Shown here piece by piece: positions 32,403 to 42,420 of a stretch of DNA of 64,000 nt (its first letter is position 1; every line of letters starts with the position of its first letter). A program made the position numbers and the translations under genes. The notes under the pieces are model-generated. The model did no database searches. It was not told where the DNA came from and saw only the letters and a list, made by a program, of their open reading frames with translations. This DNA is from Cutaneotrichosporon cavernicola. Its lineage: Eukaryota > Basidiomycota > Tremellomycetes > Trichosporonales > Trichosporonaceae. The stretch is from contig NC_083393.1 in the NCBI RefSeq assembly GCF_030864355.1, positions 3,472,001-3,536,000 on the forward strand. Reading direction: 5' to 3'.

Positions 32403-34090
32403 TTAGGCAGTCGCAGCGTACCCCCCGGCGGCAGCGCCGTCACGCTCGACGGCGTCGACGCCGACCGACTGGTGTCCGCGCTCAGCCGAAAGCTTGGCGA
32501 CCTCGCGGGTGAGCACGCGCTGCTGAGCCTCGGCGCGGAGGGAGATCTCCTCAACCATGGCGCGGTACTGGGGCTTGAGAGCCTCACGGTCGATCATCGA
32601 GTCGGTCTCGATCATCTGCTTGAGGACAGCGTCGAGCTGGTTCGGGAGCCAGGTGACGATCGGCGAGCCGCCAGTAGCGACGGGGTGCGTTGTACGTTTC
32701 AGGATGTACTCCTTGGTGAACAGCCAGTCTGTCAAGTCAGTAACGGCAGGAAATGACGGAGAGAATAGATGTCGGTGATTTCGGAGAAATCCCCCGGCAC
32801 CGGTCAATTCTATACTCACGACGGTGGCGGAAGGCGCGGATCTGGTCAACGTTGGCAAGGTACATGGCGGCAGAGTTGGCGTTCTTGAGAGCAAAGTCGC
32901 GAATGCCGACGGCGCTGGCACGCTGCTGGACATAGGTGAGGAACTCCTGGTGGTTGCGGGGGCGGTAGGAACGGAAGTCGCGGAGGACCTCGGTGAGCGG
33001 GTTGCTGGGCATCCTGGAGGTGATCTCGAGGAGGTTGTCACCGAGAGGAACCATCGAGTCGTTGGCACCCGACTCGCCGCGCATCTTGAACGGCTCGTCC
33101 GAGACGCCCTCGTACATGACCCCGTTGGGGAACATGGGCTGGTTCTTGGTGCCCATGATAAAAGTGCGGTAGGAGAGGTATCCCTCGGGCTTGGATCGGC
33201 CCCACATGGTCTCCATGACGTTGTTGATCTTCTGGTACGTGGCGAGGAGGTCGGTCATGGCCTTGTCGAAACCGGGGCGGTCGCCGGTTGCGGCCGAGTC
33301 AAGGGCACGGAGCGAGGCCGAGGTGAGGTCACCAGAGTGGCGGACCATGGCGACGTGAACGAGGATGAAACCGTACTCGTCGGGGTAGCCCGAGAAGGCA
33401 CGGATGAGGTCGAGGTTGTCATAGTCGATGCCCTTGGACTTGTCCTTGCGGCGATAGTTGTAGAGAGCGTACGAGAGGGCATACTCCATGAACGGGCGCT
33501 GGCCAATCTTCTCAGCGGCCTGGTGGAGGGGAACGGCAATGTTACGGGGGAGGGTCTGGCGGCCAAGACCGTAGGTCTTGTCCTTGCGGTACTGGAGGTC
33601 GCATGGCTCGAGAAGGTAAGCGGAAGCGACAAAAGTAAGGTCGCGGTAGAGCGCTGACGATTAGCACCAAGATCCGAGCCAGCGGAGCGCTGGGTTTAGG
33701 GACATAAACCCAGAGATACTCACCAGAGAGGAGCTCGCCGTCAGTGACTTTGGAGATGTCGTATTCGGGGAGGTCGCGGTCGACCGCCGCGCCAAATTCG
33801 CCGGTCATGAGGAGACCGGGCTTGCCGTCCTTCTTCTGGAGGCGCATGTTCTCGAGGAGCGTGTCCATCGCCTCATACTCTTGTGGAAGGGTCTCGAGGG
33901 GATCCTTGGTGGGCAGGAAACCGTTCTTGGGACCGACAGCAAAGGTGTCGTTCGGGAAAGGGTTCTCCCATGCCTTGGCCTTGACGACGTGGCTGTCGGA
34001 CGCGTGGGTCGCGAGGGCACGAGGTGCCGACGTGGTGACGCCGCGCGAGAGAGGGCGGATGGCCTGGGTAGCGAGGCGAGCGCGGATCAT
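32403..34090 (-). CDS. Indoleamine 2,3-dioxygenase-like protein
   Basis: Minus-strand exons 34090-33724, 33653-32820, 32728-32403 (508 aa). Fungal IDO blocks: LPRNIAVPLHQAAEKIGQRP, FMEYALSYALYNY, FPNGVMYEGVSDEPFKMRGE with SGANDSM, then YRPRNHQEFLTYVQQRA and YLANVDQIRAFRHRHW, TKEYI and HPVATGGSPIVTWLPNQL. His401, re-created across the second splice, sits where the proximal haem ligand precedes the T-K-x-Y-I helix. IDOs oxidise tryptophan to N-formylkynurenine, the first step of the kynurenine route; fungal isoforms differ much in activity, so substrate is not certain. The first about 28 residues (Arg/Ser/Thr-rich, no acid) look like a mitochondrial presequence, unusual for a family taken to be cytosolic. 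Confidence 0.85.
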
Positions 34091-34177
34091 ATCAGGTCGA
34101 TTGGAGTGGATGAGTGGTGAGCTGGTGAGAGAAGATCCAATAGTTGGGGAGGAGGTGGTCAGCGTGCAGGGGGGGTA

Positions 34178-34185
34178 GTTATATA
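34178..34185 (-). promoter_or_regulatory. TATA-box-like element of the IDO-like gene
   Basis: On the minus strand TATATAAC, about 88 bases upstream of the IDO-like ATG. Confidence 0.45.
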
Positions 34186-35098
34186 TCGCGAGTTGGCACG
34201 ATACGAGTGCTCCAACTCCCCGCGGTGGCCCGCGGTGGCGTCAGGGCTGCAGCAGTCTGCGTCACGGCGAGCGCGGCTAGTGACATGGGCTAGAGCGCTA
34301 GTACGGCGTCACACAGAATAGAATCGAGAGATAGAATTGGGTCCGGCCAGGCGACGCGCCTTGGTCTGACACAAACTAAGAGCGTCGCAATCTGCCGCCA
34401 CTCGTGTCCGCCGCGGAACGAGGCTTGTGCCTGCAGCGTAACGAGAGCCTGGTGACTGTGTGGGTCCTCTCTGGTTCGGCTGCGTCGTCTCCCCCACCCA
34501 ACATGCATTGGTATCTCTCTGTCTTGTGTGTCTTGCGTGGGTGGAGTGTGAGCGTGAGAGGCAGCATTAATTGTGAATAGAACGGAGTGGGCGGGTAAAC
34601 ACTCATTCCCAGGGTGACTGGCTCGTTTCGAGACAGGCACTGTCAACATGGCGCCCCTCGTTACGAGGGTGATTCCCCCTCCTCGTGCACCTCTCCAACC
34701 AGCTCCGCCCGATATCAAGCTCGACTGTCTCACAACATCAGCAGCACATGTCCGACTACGTCGGCCAAACCCTAAAGACACACAGAATGCTTCGTTTCGC
34801 GCTCGGCTGCGCGCCCAGCCCACCATTCACATTGAGCGCTGTTCATTCAACGCATTCAACGCGCTGAATGCTTATTTCAACACTGTCTATCGCATGTCGC
34901 CGGCGCCTGAACAGTACGCCATCAATTCGCGACGGCGGTGTTTTAGTGTGTTTGCGAGACATTATAACTTGAGACGGCGATACAGTGATAGACGTGTCTC
35001 GTGGCGAAGTCTTGGGGCATGCAATCGTAACGAGATCGAGATTCCATCCTAGTCGCGCTTGGCATCGTGCCTGAGCAACACGGCCCGATATCATCTGT

Positions 35099-35126
35099 GG
35101 GGGTGGGGGTGGGGGATGGGGGTGGG
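35099..35126 (+). other. G-quadruplex-forming tract
   Basis: Four runs of five G and one run of three, separated by single T or AT. It meets the strict G3+N1-7 rule with redundancy. Located about 1 kb upstream of the IDO-like gene and 0.4 kb past the transcription-factor stop codon. Confidence 0.85.
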
Positions 35127-35538
35127 CTGCGGCTGCGGCTTACGGGGTTGGTAATGTGCGCAGACACAAGTGGACGGAGATGCCGCCAAGCTCTGGGCAA
35201 CGTCAGCTGATTCTTGCCAACACGCCGAGTCGATCTGCTTACGCAAATGACATCAGCGCCGCGTTCGGAAGAGCTTTGGCGGCCGCTGTTATGCTTGTTA
35301 CCTCCGACGCGGATTCCTATCCGACAAAACTTCCGATCCGGCTGCGAGCTGATGGTTAGAGAAATGGTCAAGGACCCATACTCACGGAGGTAGTTAAGGG
35401 CCTCCCCTGTAGATACCTGCTTTGCTATATGGTCATCTCGTCAAAGCTAACATGTCTGGAGGAAATGCATTGCTGCCCAATCTCCCGTCCTACTCCGCAA
35501 TCACCAATGATAGATAGTATGTACATCATGGTACACTC

Positions 35539-37595
35539 TCACCCCTGTCCGCGGAACAGCGAGTCGAACAGGGCCTGGTCCTGGGGAAACAGCCAGTCCT
35601 GGAGCAGGTCGTCGGGGAGGGTAAACATCTCCTGGTCGGAAGGCGTAATGGACGGATGGTTGGATGTCTCGGTCACAAGCTGAGGACTAGGGACCAGGTG
35701 CGCCGTCAAGGGCACGGTGGGGGTGGACTCGGCCTTTGGCGCGATGCGGTGTGTGTGGATGGCATCCTGCAACAGTTCCTGTCCACGCCCGCTCGCCTCG
35801 GCTTGCATGAACGTATCGATGCGAGCGACGTGGTCAAAGAGCCGCTCAGCGATGCCGCCCGAGCACTTGAGGCTGCTCTCGAGGTGGGAGAGGATGTTGC
35901 CCAACGTGAGCAGGATCTGGCGTACGTGGATGTACGCGCTGACGGTGAGTGGACCTTGTACCACGCCGCCGAGGAGGGAGCCGACCGCGCCGAGCTGATG
36001 CACGAACGGGACCGAGATGCCCTGCATGTATGCTGTAGGGATGCGAGAGAGCGTGTCGAGCAGCTCGCCGGCAACCGCGCAACGCTCCTGCATCGGCAGT
36101 GGCCCGGCGCAGGCGATCGCCATGCGCACCGCCTGTAGCGTCACGAGTAGGTTGGCAGCCGTGTAGCTGTAGATGTCGCGGGACACGTCGCCTGACAGCG
36201 GTGCACACTCCCGCAGCTGCGCTGGCAATGCGTCGACGAGCGCGCGCACAGCCGGCCACGCTGTCGCTATGGAAACAGTCGGCTCGGCGAACTCGAGTGG
36301 CAGTTCAGGTGGATGTGTGAGAGCCATACCCTTCTGTTGTTCTTCCGTCTCGATGATGCGGTGGAGAATGCGGTACAGGTCCGTGACAGTGTTCCACCCC
36401 ACGATCCAGTGCGTCTCGCCCGAGGTGTTGTGTTCATCGAGCCGCCAACTCGGGTACTTGACATGACATTGTGACGCTCGGTGCATGATCATCCCACCCC
36501 AGATGAGCGAGATGAACACGTCCGACGTGTATGTGGACCAGAACTGCCGTCAGCAGACCCAAGAATCAAGCGTACCAAGGCTCGCCGCTCTTCCCGCTGC
36601 CATTCCTCCAGCGTCGGCGGCCAGAAACGCTCGTCGTGGAATTTGAAGCACGCCGCAATACCGTGATACCGCGCGAGGGATAGCTGCACAAGCTCGATGT
36701 CGCCGTTTTGCTGTCCAAGAACGTGGATGAGGCTGGCAGCGCGCAGGTCTTCGAATTCGAGCGGCCGGTTAGGCGGCATCGGAACGAGTGACGCAACGGC
36801 TGCAGCGCGCAGGACGTCCGGATCGACAGGGATGTCGTTTTCTGCGACTTGCCCCGAAGCGGGTTGGTACGCGCCGTCGCGAATGCGTGCAGCGGCGATC
36901 GCGCACATGACTAGCACAGTCGAGCGGAACGCCGCATCGTGCTCGTACCTCTTCTCGTGGACATCGAAGGCGTAGTGCCGCCACGAGAAGTAGTGGTAGC
37001 TGGGGTCAGACCCAAGGCCAAGACAGGATGGCATGAGACGCACATGGGGTAGACGGCTGTGTACCAGGCGTTGACGAGGTGCAGGATCTGCTCATGTCCC
37101 AACCCATCCGGCAACAGTGTCCGCTGCAACTCCTTCTTCATCCGCTGGGCCTTGGGCGGAGCCTGTTGTTAATGGGCGCATGTGGCCTACTCACCCCGCG
37201 CTTCCCCATCGGTCGGTCGTATGTGCAGTTGTCACCATAGTCGACGCACGACTGGCACATGTTGCCGGAGCCTGGCAGACACTGACATCAGCTCGGGCTG
37301 TGGAGAGGGACATACCTTCCTCCCTAGCTTGTTGCACCGGTCCTATTCGTTAGTCGTGCCAAAGTGATCCTTACACATGCTCGCTGCGCGTCAGTCTGTC
37401 CTCATAGAATGACGTTGTTTACGAGCAGGCGGAGCGGAATGGGGTCTGAGGTTGCGAGGGGCCCGCCTTGACGCCTTGAATGATGGATCTACTCACACTG
37501 ATACGCTTACGCTTAGCGCCATATCCTGAGGGCAGCGGTGAGTCTGATGCGCTTGCCATGGCATCAGGTGGACCTGGTACGCTTGCGGATGCCAT
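35539..37595 (-). CDS. Zn2Cys6 transcription factor
   Basis: Minus-strand exons 37595-37497, 37383-37375 (9-nt micro-exon), 37342-37316, 37281-37195, 37162-37044, 36999-36576, 36543-35539 (589 aa). Spliced, the zinc cluster has six cysteines at residues 36, 39, 46, 54, 57 and 64 (C-x2-C-x6-C-x7-C-x2-C-x6-C), preceded by KRKRISRA and followed by YDRPMGKRG and a basic linker. The centre (HYFSWRHYAFDVHEKRY to residue 550) is the helical fungal middle-homology region with W-P-P-T-L-E-E-W. The C-terminus is acidic/hydrophobic (FTLPDDLLQDWLFP), activation-domain-like. It is divergent from the PhyH-like gene and sits amid metabolic genes, so it may be a pathway regulator. The cluster is split over four exons. 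Confidence 0.85.
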
Positions 37596-38080
37596 TCCGA
37601 ACAACTGTAGGTGGGGAATGATATTACCAGGCAGATCAGGTTGACCAGGTCGAGGAGGTTTCAGCAAACGGTCCGAGACGGAGGATGTGGAGCAACGGCA
37701 ATGACGGCAACACCAAGACGTCGTCGAAGAGCGCCAAATGAGGATTGAATGAGGGATGGATGGAGCTCAGAGCACCGCTGTTGACTTGAGAATGATGACG
37801 GCCAGGTGAGTGCTGCATGTGAATGAGAACAAAGATTAGCCTGGTGGTAATAGGATGAGGTTGATTCCGCTAATGCCTTGATTAACCCAGTCAAGGCTGC
37901 CGGGGATTGCCGACAACCGACAATTAACCGGCGCAACAGTGGTCCGTAATCTTGTTCAGTTGTGCGTTCTCTGCTCTCCACCCTCTCCTCATGTCTTTAT
38001 AAAGCCAACAACGTATCTCTCGCTCTATACTGACCTCTACTCCATCTCCACTACCATACTCAATACTCACACAGCTCTCC
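37596..38080. promoter_or_regulatory. Divergent promoter, transcription factor / PhyH-like gene
   Basis: 485 bases between head-to-head genes. A TATAAA at 37998-38003 lies 83 bases before the PhyH-like ATG, followed by a pyrimidine-rich leader. Shared control by the neighbouring factor is plausible but unproven. Confidence 0.5.
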
Positions 38081-39157
38081 ATGTCTATCTTTATCCGCCC
38101 TACCCGAAGGCTGCCATTGAAACCCTCACTCTCTACGGCAATGAGGGGAATGGCAACCTCCCCTCAGACCGTGGCTCCACCGCTGGTGGCCATTACCCCT
38201 TCGCGGCAGGAGATCTCTGCTGCGAGACTGGACGCTCGCTCCATACAGCGCGCTCTAGAGGCGCTCTCGCGCGACGGTATCGTCGTGGTGGAGGACGTGG
38301 TGGATCACGACGCCATTGACGCGCTCAACGCTGTCATGGTAAAGGATGCTGCTACCCTCATCGCACGCGGTACGCATGGGCCTTTTAATTACAACCTCGG
38401 TACGTCTCTCCTTGACTAGTGTTTGACGTTAGGAAACCTTCAACAGTCCCCGCCATTCGACTCTGCAGTCTTCGCCCCAAACATATTCGTCAACCCCATC
38501 GCGACACAGATCACCAACGCATTCCTCGGAGAGCGGCCGACCATGAGCTTCCTCTCGAGCAACGTCGCCGTCAAGGCCGATCAAGGCCAGCCGGTGCACT
38601 CAGATGCGGACTTTGACTACCCCAGTGTATGTACCTCGCCTCGATTTGAGCGTCATTGACGACAGATTCCCTTCGCTGCAGTGGTGAATGTCGGGCTGGT
38701 GGACATGCGTCCGGAGAATGGGTCGACGCAGCTATGGCTAGGTACGCACAATGCGGATATCAGTGCGCAGATGGGTGTACACGGGGATCGTGACTCTGGT
38801 CGCATCAAGGACGAACTGCTCGCCGGCCGCGCAAAAGTCCGCCCTCCCATCCAACCGACCATTAAGAAAGGTGAGCTAGAAGTGAATGAGGCTGATTCAG
38901 GCTCCATCGTCGTGCGTGACTTGCGCCTCTGGCATGCCGGTATGCCGAACCGCACCGACAATGTGCGCGTCATGCTGGCCATGATTCACTTCGCGCCCTG
39001 GTACCGCCAACGGATGACACTGCGGCTCCCCCGAACCCTCCGGCATGTGTTGGATGGCAATCCGAGGCTGGCCGTTTCGGTGGATTGGGTGGACGAGGAC
39101 ATTGACCACCTGAACATGCCATTTGGGAACGCTTTCGACTTTAGCCAGGACAAGTAG
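38081..39157 (+). CDS. Phytanoyl-CoA dioxygenase (PhyH) family protein
   Basis: Exons 38081-38399, 38433-38626, 38666-38870, 38901-39157 (324 aa). Fe(II)/2-oxoglutarate dioxygenase fold: GIVVVEDVVDHDAIDALN at the start, the HxD pair in QPVHSDADFDYP, and the distal His in DLRLWHAGMPN. The 2-OG-binding Arg is in NVRVMLAM. Substrate unknown; fungal PhyH-like enzymes act on acyl-CoAs or secondary metabolites. The third intron (38871-38900) is exactly 30 nt with no stop, so retention would add ten residues just before the catalytic strand. The first 20 residues (MSIFIRPTRRLPLK) are Arg-rich and could be an organelle signal; MRGMATSP at 38141 is an alternative start. Confidence 0.85.
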
Positions 39158-39480
39158 CAGGGCATGCAGCGAGTGAGGTTTCACGTGAGCCAGAGGTTAT
39201 CTCAACGCGCCAGCATGAGCCACTGGGTCCTTTGAGCACCGCCCTCAGGCCCCTTCTCTGAACCTCCATGTCCCCGGCAAACAAGGAGGTCCAGCAGCAA
39301 GTCGCTTGTGGTAAGAGATTGTGTTCAGTATGCATCGCGCATCGCACTGTAGGGTCCTTCCCCCCGTAACCTTGTGCTTCTGCCGAGCCACGGTGACCAC
39401 TGTGGGCCCGGTAACGGTGGTCTGCCGGCTGCTGAACAACCATCCGTACAGCTCGCATCTTACTTCCCACTCGCCCTCTT
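39158..39480. other. Convergent spacer, PhyH-like / cupin
   Basis: About 320 bases. No feature recognised. Confidence 0.5.
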
Positions 39481-39892
39481 CTACTTCAACTCGTGGACAG
39501 CACTAGTCAGTGTCGACCCCACAGCGTTACCAGTATTCACCACGCCGCTCGGCTCAAATAACAGCGCCGTGACCATCTCCTGCGCCCGCGGGCGATGCTC
39601 CACCCCACGAGGGACGACATAGACGTCGCCCGGCCCAAGCTCGACAGTCATCTCTCCACTGTGCCCCCGCATATCAATCCGCAACAGTCCCGAGAGGACG
39701 TAGAACAGCTCGTCCGTGTCGTCGTGCTTGTGCCTATGGTAAGGAAAGAAGGTTGGAGGCTCACCACACGAATTCGCCGAGAAGCTTGACGGCCTTGAGG
39801 TCGTAGTTGTTGACTGAGGCGACGCGGTGCGGTTGCCACGGGTGGGCAATGTGCTCGAGCGCGGCGTGGACGTTGCGGACTGGGTCGGGCAT
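39481..39892 (-). CDS. Small single-domain cupin
   Basis: Minus-strand exons 39892-39765 and 39733-39481 (126 aa). Cupin motif 1 reads HKHDDTDELFYVLSGLLRID (H-x-H...E...G) and motif 2 GPGDVYVVPRGVEHRP, giving the 3-His/1-Glu metal site of the fold. The intron splits W-H just before motif 1. It is the size of small cupins annotated as mannose-6-phosphate-isomerase-like; the reaction cannot be assigned. Its sequence is not that of 3-hydroxyanthranilate dioxygenase, despite the nearby IDO-like gene. Confidence 0.85.
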
Positions 39893-40689
39893 GGCGAGAT
39901 GAAGTGAGATGCAGTGAGGTGGTTGGTGGTTAGTGATGGAGGAGTGGAATGAACGTTCAGTTAGTGGCTATGGAGGAGTGGAATGCACGTTCCGCGATCG
40001 AGTCGAATGGGGTTCGGTTCCCGTCGCTAACCTGCTAGCACTGTGAGTCGAGACTCGGGTGCCCTCGTGGACGGGTTGCATTGGTAAGAAGAACGGAGAG
40101 GTAGTCTGCACCATCTATCGGATGGTGTTCACGATGGCACCGTGCGCTTGTCTCCGTCGCCGTCGTTTGTGCTCGTCAGTGTGCTCGATACACTCTCGAT
40201 ACGAGGTCGGTGAATTCTGCCAGTGAAAGCGTGGGACTTGGACTGACAAGGCACATCTCGGCATCCTCTGCCCACTAGTCTTGTTCAGCTGACCTGCGAT
40301 GAGTACGCCTGACCACTGGTATCGGATCCAGTCTTCACGGGTGGCCCGGCCCTACATAGAAGCAAGGCACCGTGCAGGTAGAGACTGGCCGATAGAAATG
40401 TCATTCTTGACGGCTTGGACATGATGTACTGTAGATAAGCTGAGCGATGCCTCGGTGACAACGAAACGCACCCGTCTGCTTTCCGCAAGGTACATTCCTG
40501 GACGAGGCACGTTGGACGCCGCCGTGAGATCTGGAGCCCGTGTCGTGGTCAGGTGAGGTCAATTCAGCACCAGACTTAGAAGACATGGGAAAGTGGCTAG
40601 CATGCCAGGTAGCGCCACGGGTGTTGCCTGCCAAGCCCACCAGTACCTTGGACTTGGGCCTGCCCGTCACTAAATTCCCACACCCATGG
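39893..40689. other. Divergent intergenic region, cupin / formamidase
   Basis: About 0.8 kb with no ORF or RNA gene supported. The formamidase-proximal end contains the regulatory sites listed next. Confidence 0.5.
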
Positions 40690-40704
40690 TTATCAGGCGA
40701 TAAG
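40690..40704. promoter_or_regulatory. Paired GATA-factor sites upstream of the formamidase gene
   Basis: TTATC at 40690-40694 (GATAA on the minus strand) and GATAAG at 40699-40704, about 100 bases before the ATG. In ascomycetes amidase genes are activated by AreA-type GATA factors under nitrogen limitation. Closely spaced pairs are the preferred targets there; transfer to this fungus is inference. Confidence 0.5.
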
Positions 40705-40730
40705 AAGGCCTTATATCCCCGCCCCACACT

Positions 40731-40780
40731 TCATCTCTCTCTTCCACTTCCACTTCCACTTCCACTTCCTCTTCCACTTG
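40731..40780 (+). promoter_or_regulatory. Pyrimidine-rich CTTCCA repeat before the formamidase ATG
   Basis: Consecutive CTTCCA/CTTCCT hexamers end about 25 bases before the start codon, typical of a fungal core promoter or 5' leader. Confidence 0.6.
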
Positions 40781-40803
40781 CATCAGAAGTACAACCATCA
40801 ACC

Positions 40804-42236
40804 ATGGCACCAGAACCGTCTGAGCCGCGCACCGTCGTCCATGTGGACCCGTTCAAGACCGAGGTCGGACAGAAGGGCCTGCACAACCGCTGGCAGTGAG
40901 TGTTCATAGGGACTAGCTTACCGAGCCCCGACATTCCCGCGTACTGCAAGGTTAAGCAGGGCGAGGTGTTCAAGGTCGAGTGCCATGACTGGACAGGCGG
41001 ACAGATTAGTAACAACGACAATTCCGATGACATCCAGGTGCGTCTTGACTGGGATGAGCTGATTACAGAACGTCGACCTGACGCGCATCCATAACCTCTC
41101 TGGCCCGATTGCCGTCGAGGACGCCCAGCCTGGTGACGTGCTTGTCGTCGACATCTTGGATATCACCCCGTTCCCGAACATGCAGTGGGGCTACACTGGC
41201 GTGTTTGAAAGTGAGTAGCTGGACGCCAGCGTCTGACGTCACAGGGACCAACGGCGGTGGTCTGTTCTCAAACGACTTTGACAGCAAGGCTGCCAAGGCG
41301 ATCTGGGATTTTGAGGGTGTCTACGCCGTGTCACGCCACATCCCGGGCGTGCGCTTCGCCGGTATTCCCCACCCCGTACGTTGTAGGCAAGTCGCGCTGA
41401 CGCCAGGGTTTGATCGGCACCGCGCCGTCGCAGGAGCTGCTGGACACGTGGAATAAGCGCGAGCGCGGGCTTGTGGCCGAGTACGGTGACCCGACCCCCG
41501 CGGTGGCCCTCGTGCCGAACGCTCAGGGCGCGTACATCGGGCAGGATATCCCCGATGACGTGCGCAAGCGTATCCACGACGAGGGTGCGCGTACGATCCC
41601 CGGTCGCGAGCACGGCGGCAACGTCGACATCAAGGTATGTTTCTTGATACAAGGGGCTGATGGAAGAACCTGTCCCGCGGCTCGCGCTGCTACTTCCCAG
41701 TGTACATTGACGGAGCGAATTTGTCGTTGGGTGACTTGCACTTTAGCCAGGGTGATGGCGAGTTGAGCTTCTGCGGCGCAATCGAGATGGCAGGTATCGC
41801 AACACTTAAGTGCAGCGTCATCAAGGATGGGATCAAGAAGCTCGGCGATCTCAAGCAGCCCATCTTCCTGCCCTCGCCCATTGACCCGATGTATGCCCAG
41901 CAGATCATCTTTGAGGGTCTCAGCGTCGACGTCCACGGCGACGGGAAGCAGTACTCGATGGACGCGACGGTCGCCTACAAGCAGGCAGCACGTAACTGCA
42001 TGGCATACATCCGCAAGCTGGGGTACAGCAAGGAACAGGCGCACCTCCTCCTCTCGGCTGCGCCGATCGAGTCGCACGTCGCTGCCATCGTCGACGTCCC
42101 TAACGCCTGCGTCACAATGGGCCTGCCAACGGCCATCTTTGATCGCGACATCCTGCCTACCGACGATGGTATCGAGACGCGCAAGTACACCAATGCCGCG
42201 CTTCGTTCCGACGGAGTGCGGTGCAAACAGGATTAG
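40804..42236 (+). CDS. Acetamidase/formamidase (FmdA/AmdA family)
   Basis: Exons 40804-40895, 40926-41037, 41069-41210, 41245-41375, 41407-41634, 41667-42236 (424 aa). FmdA blocks: VECHDWTGGQISNNDN near residue 60, GPIAVEDAQPGDVLVVDILD, then HPGLIGTAPSQELLDTWN and GREHGGNVDIKNLSRGSRCY. FPVYIDGANLSLGDLHFSQG and DGELSFCGAIEM follow. Members hydrolyse formamide or short aliphatic amides to the acid and ammonia in the cytosol. The C-terminal extension after AAIVDVPNACVTMGLP is of usual length. GATA-type sites upstream fit nitrogen control. About 6 kb from the IDO-like gene; N-formylkynurenine is normally handled by an unrelated enzyme, so a direct pathway link is open. Confidence 0.9.
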
Positions 42237-42420
42237 GTTGTAGTAGTAGTTTCAGAAGTGAATGAAAATAGCCCTTTGTTCTTGGCACAGTCGGTCTGTT
42301 TCAGTATGTAGTTGCGTTTCATCAGCTGCCTGTCATCATGACCGAGCCCTACTGCGTGCCTGTGATTGCACCTCAGATATCAGCACGCAACATGTTCCCA
42401 CACCCGCCCATATCGCCACC

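Larger units (their letters stand above)
34091..35538. other. Long upstream region of the IDO-like gene
   Basis: About 1.4 kb between the IDO-like start and the 3' end of the transcription-factor gene. It contains a TATA-like site and a G-quadruplex-type tract (listed). ORFs of up to 178 codons on both strands show low-complexity composition and no motif. Confidence 0.45.

Noticed and set aside
34290..34826. Minus ORF of 178 codons upstream of the IDO-like gene
   Set aside because: Composition of non-coding DNA (many Arg/Ser/Thr changes), no family match, overlaps an equally open plus frame.
39481..39892. Cupin as 3-hydroxyanthranilate dioxygenase, given the IDO neighbour
   Set aside because: Length (126 aa) and sequence around the metal site do not fit that family.
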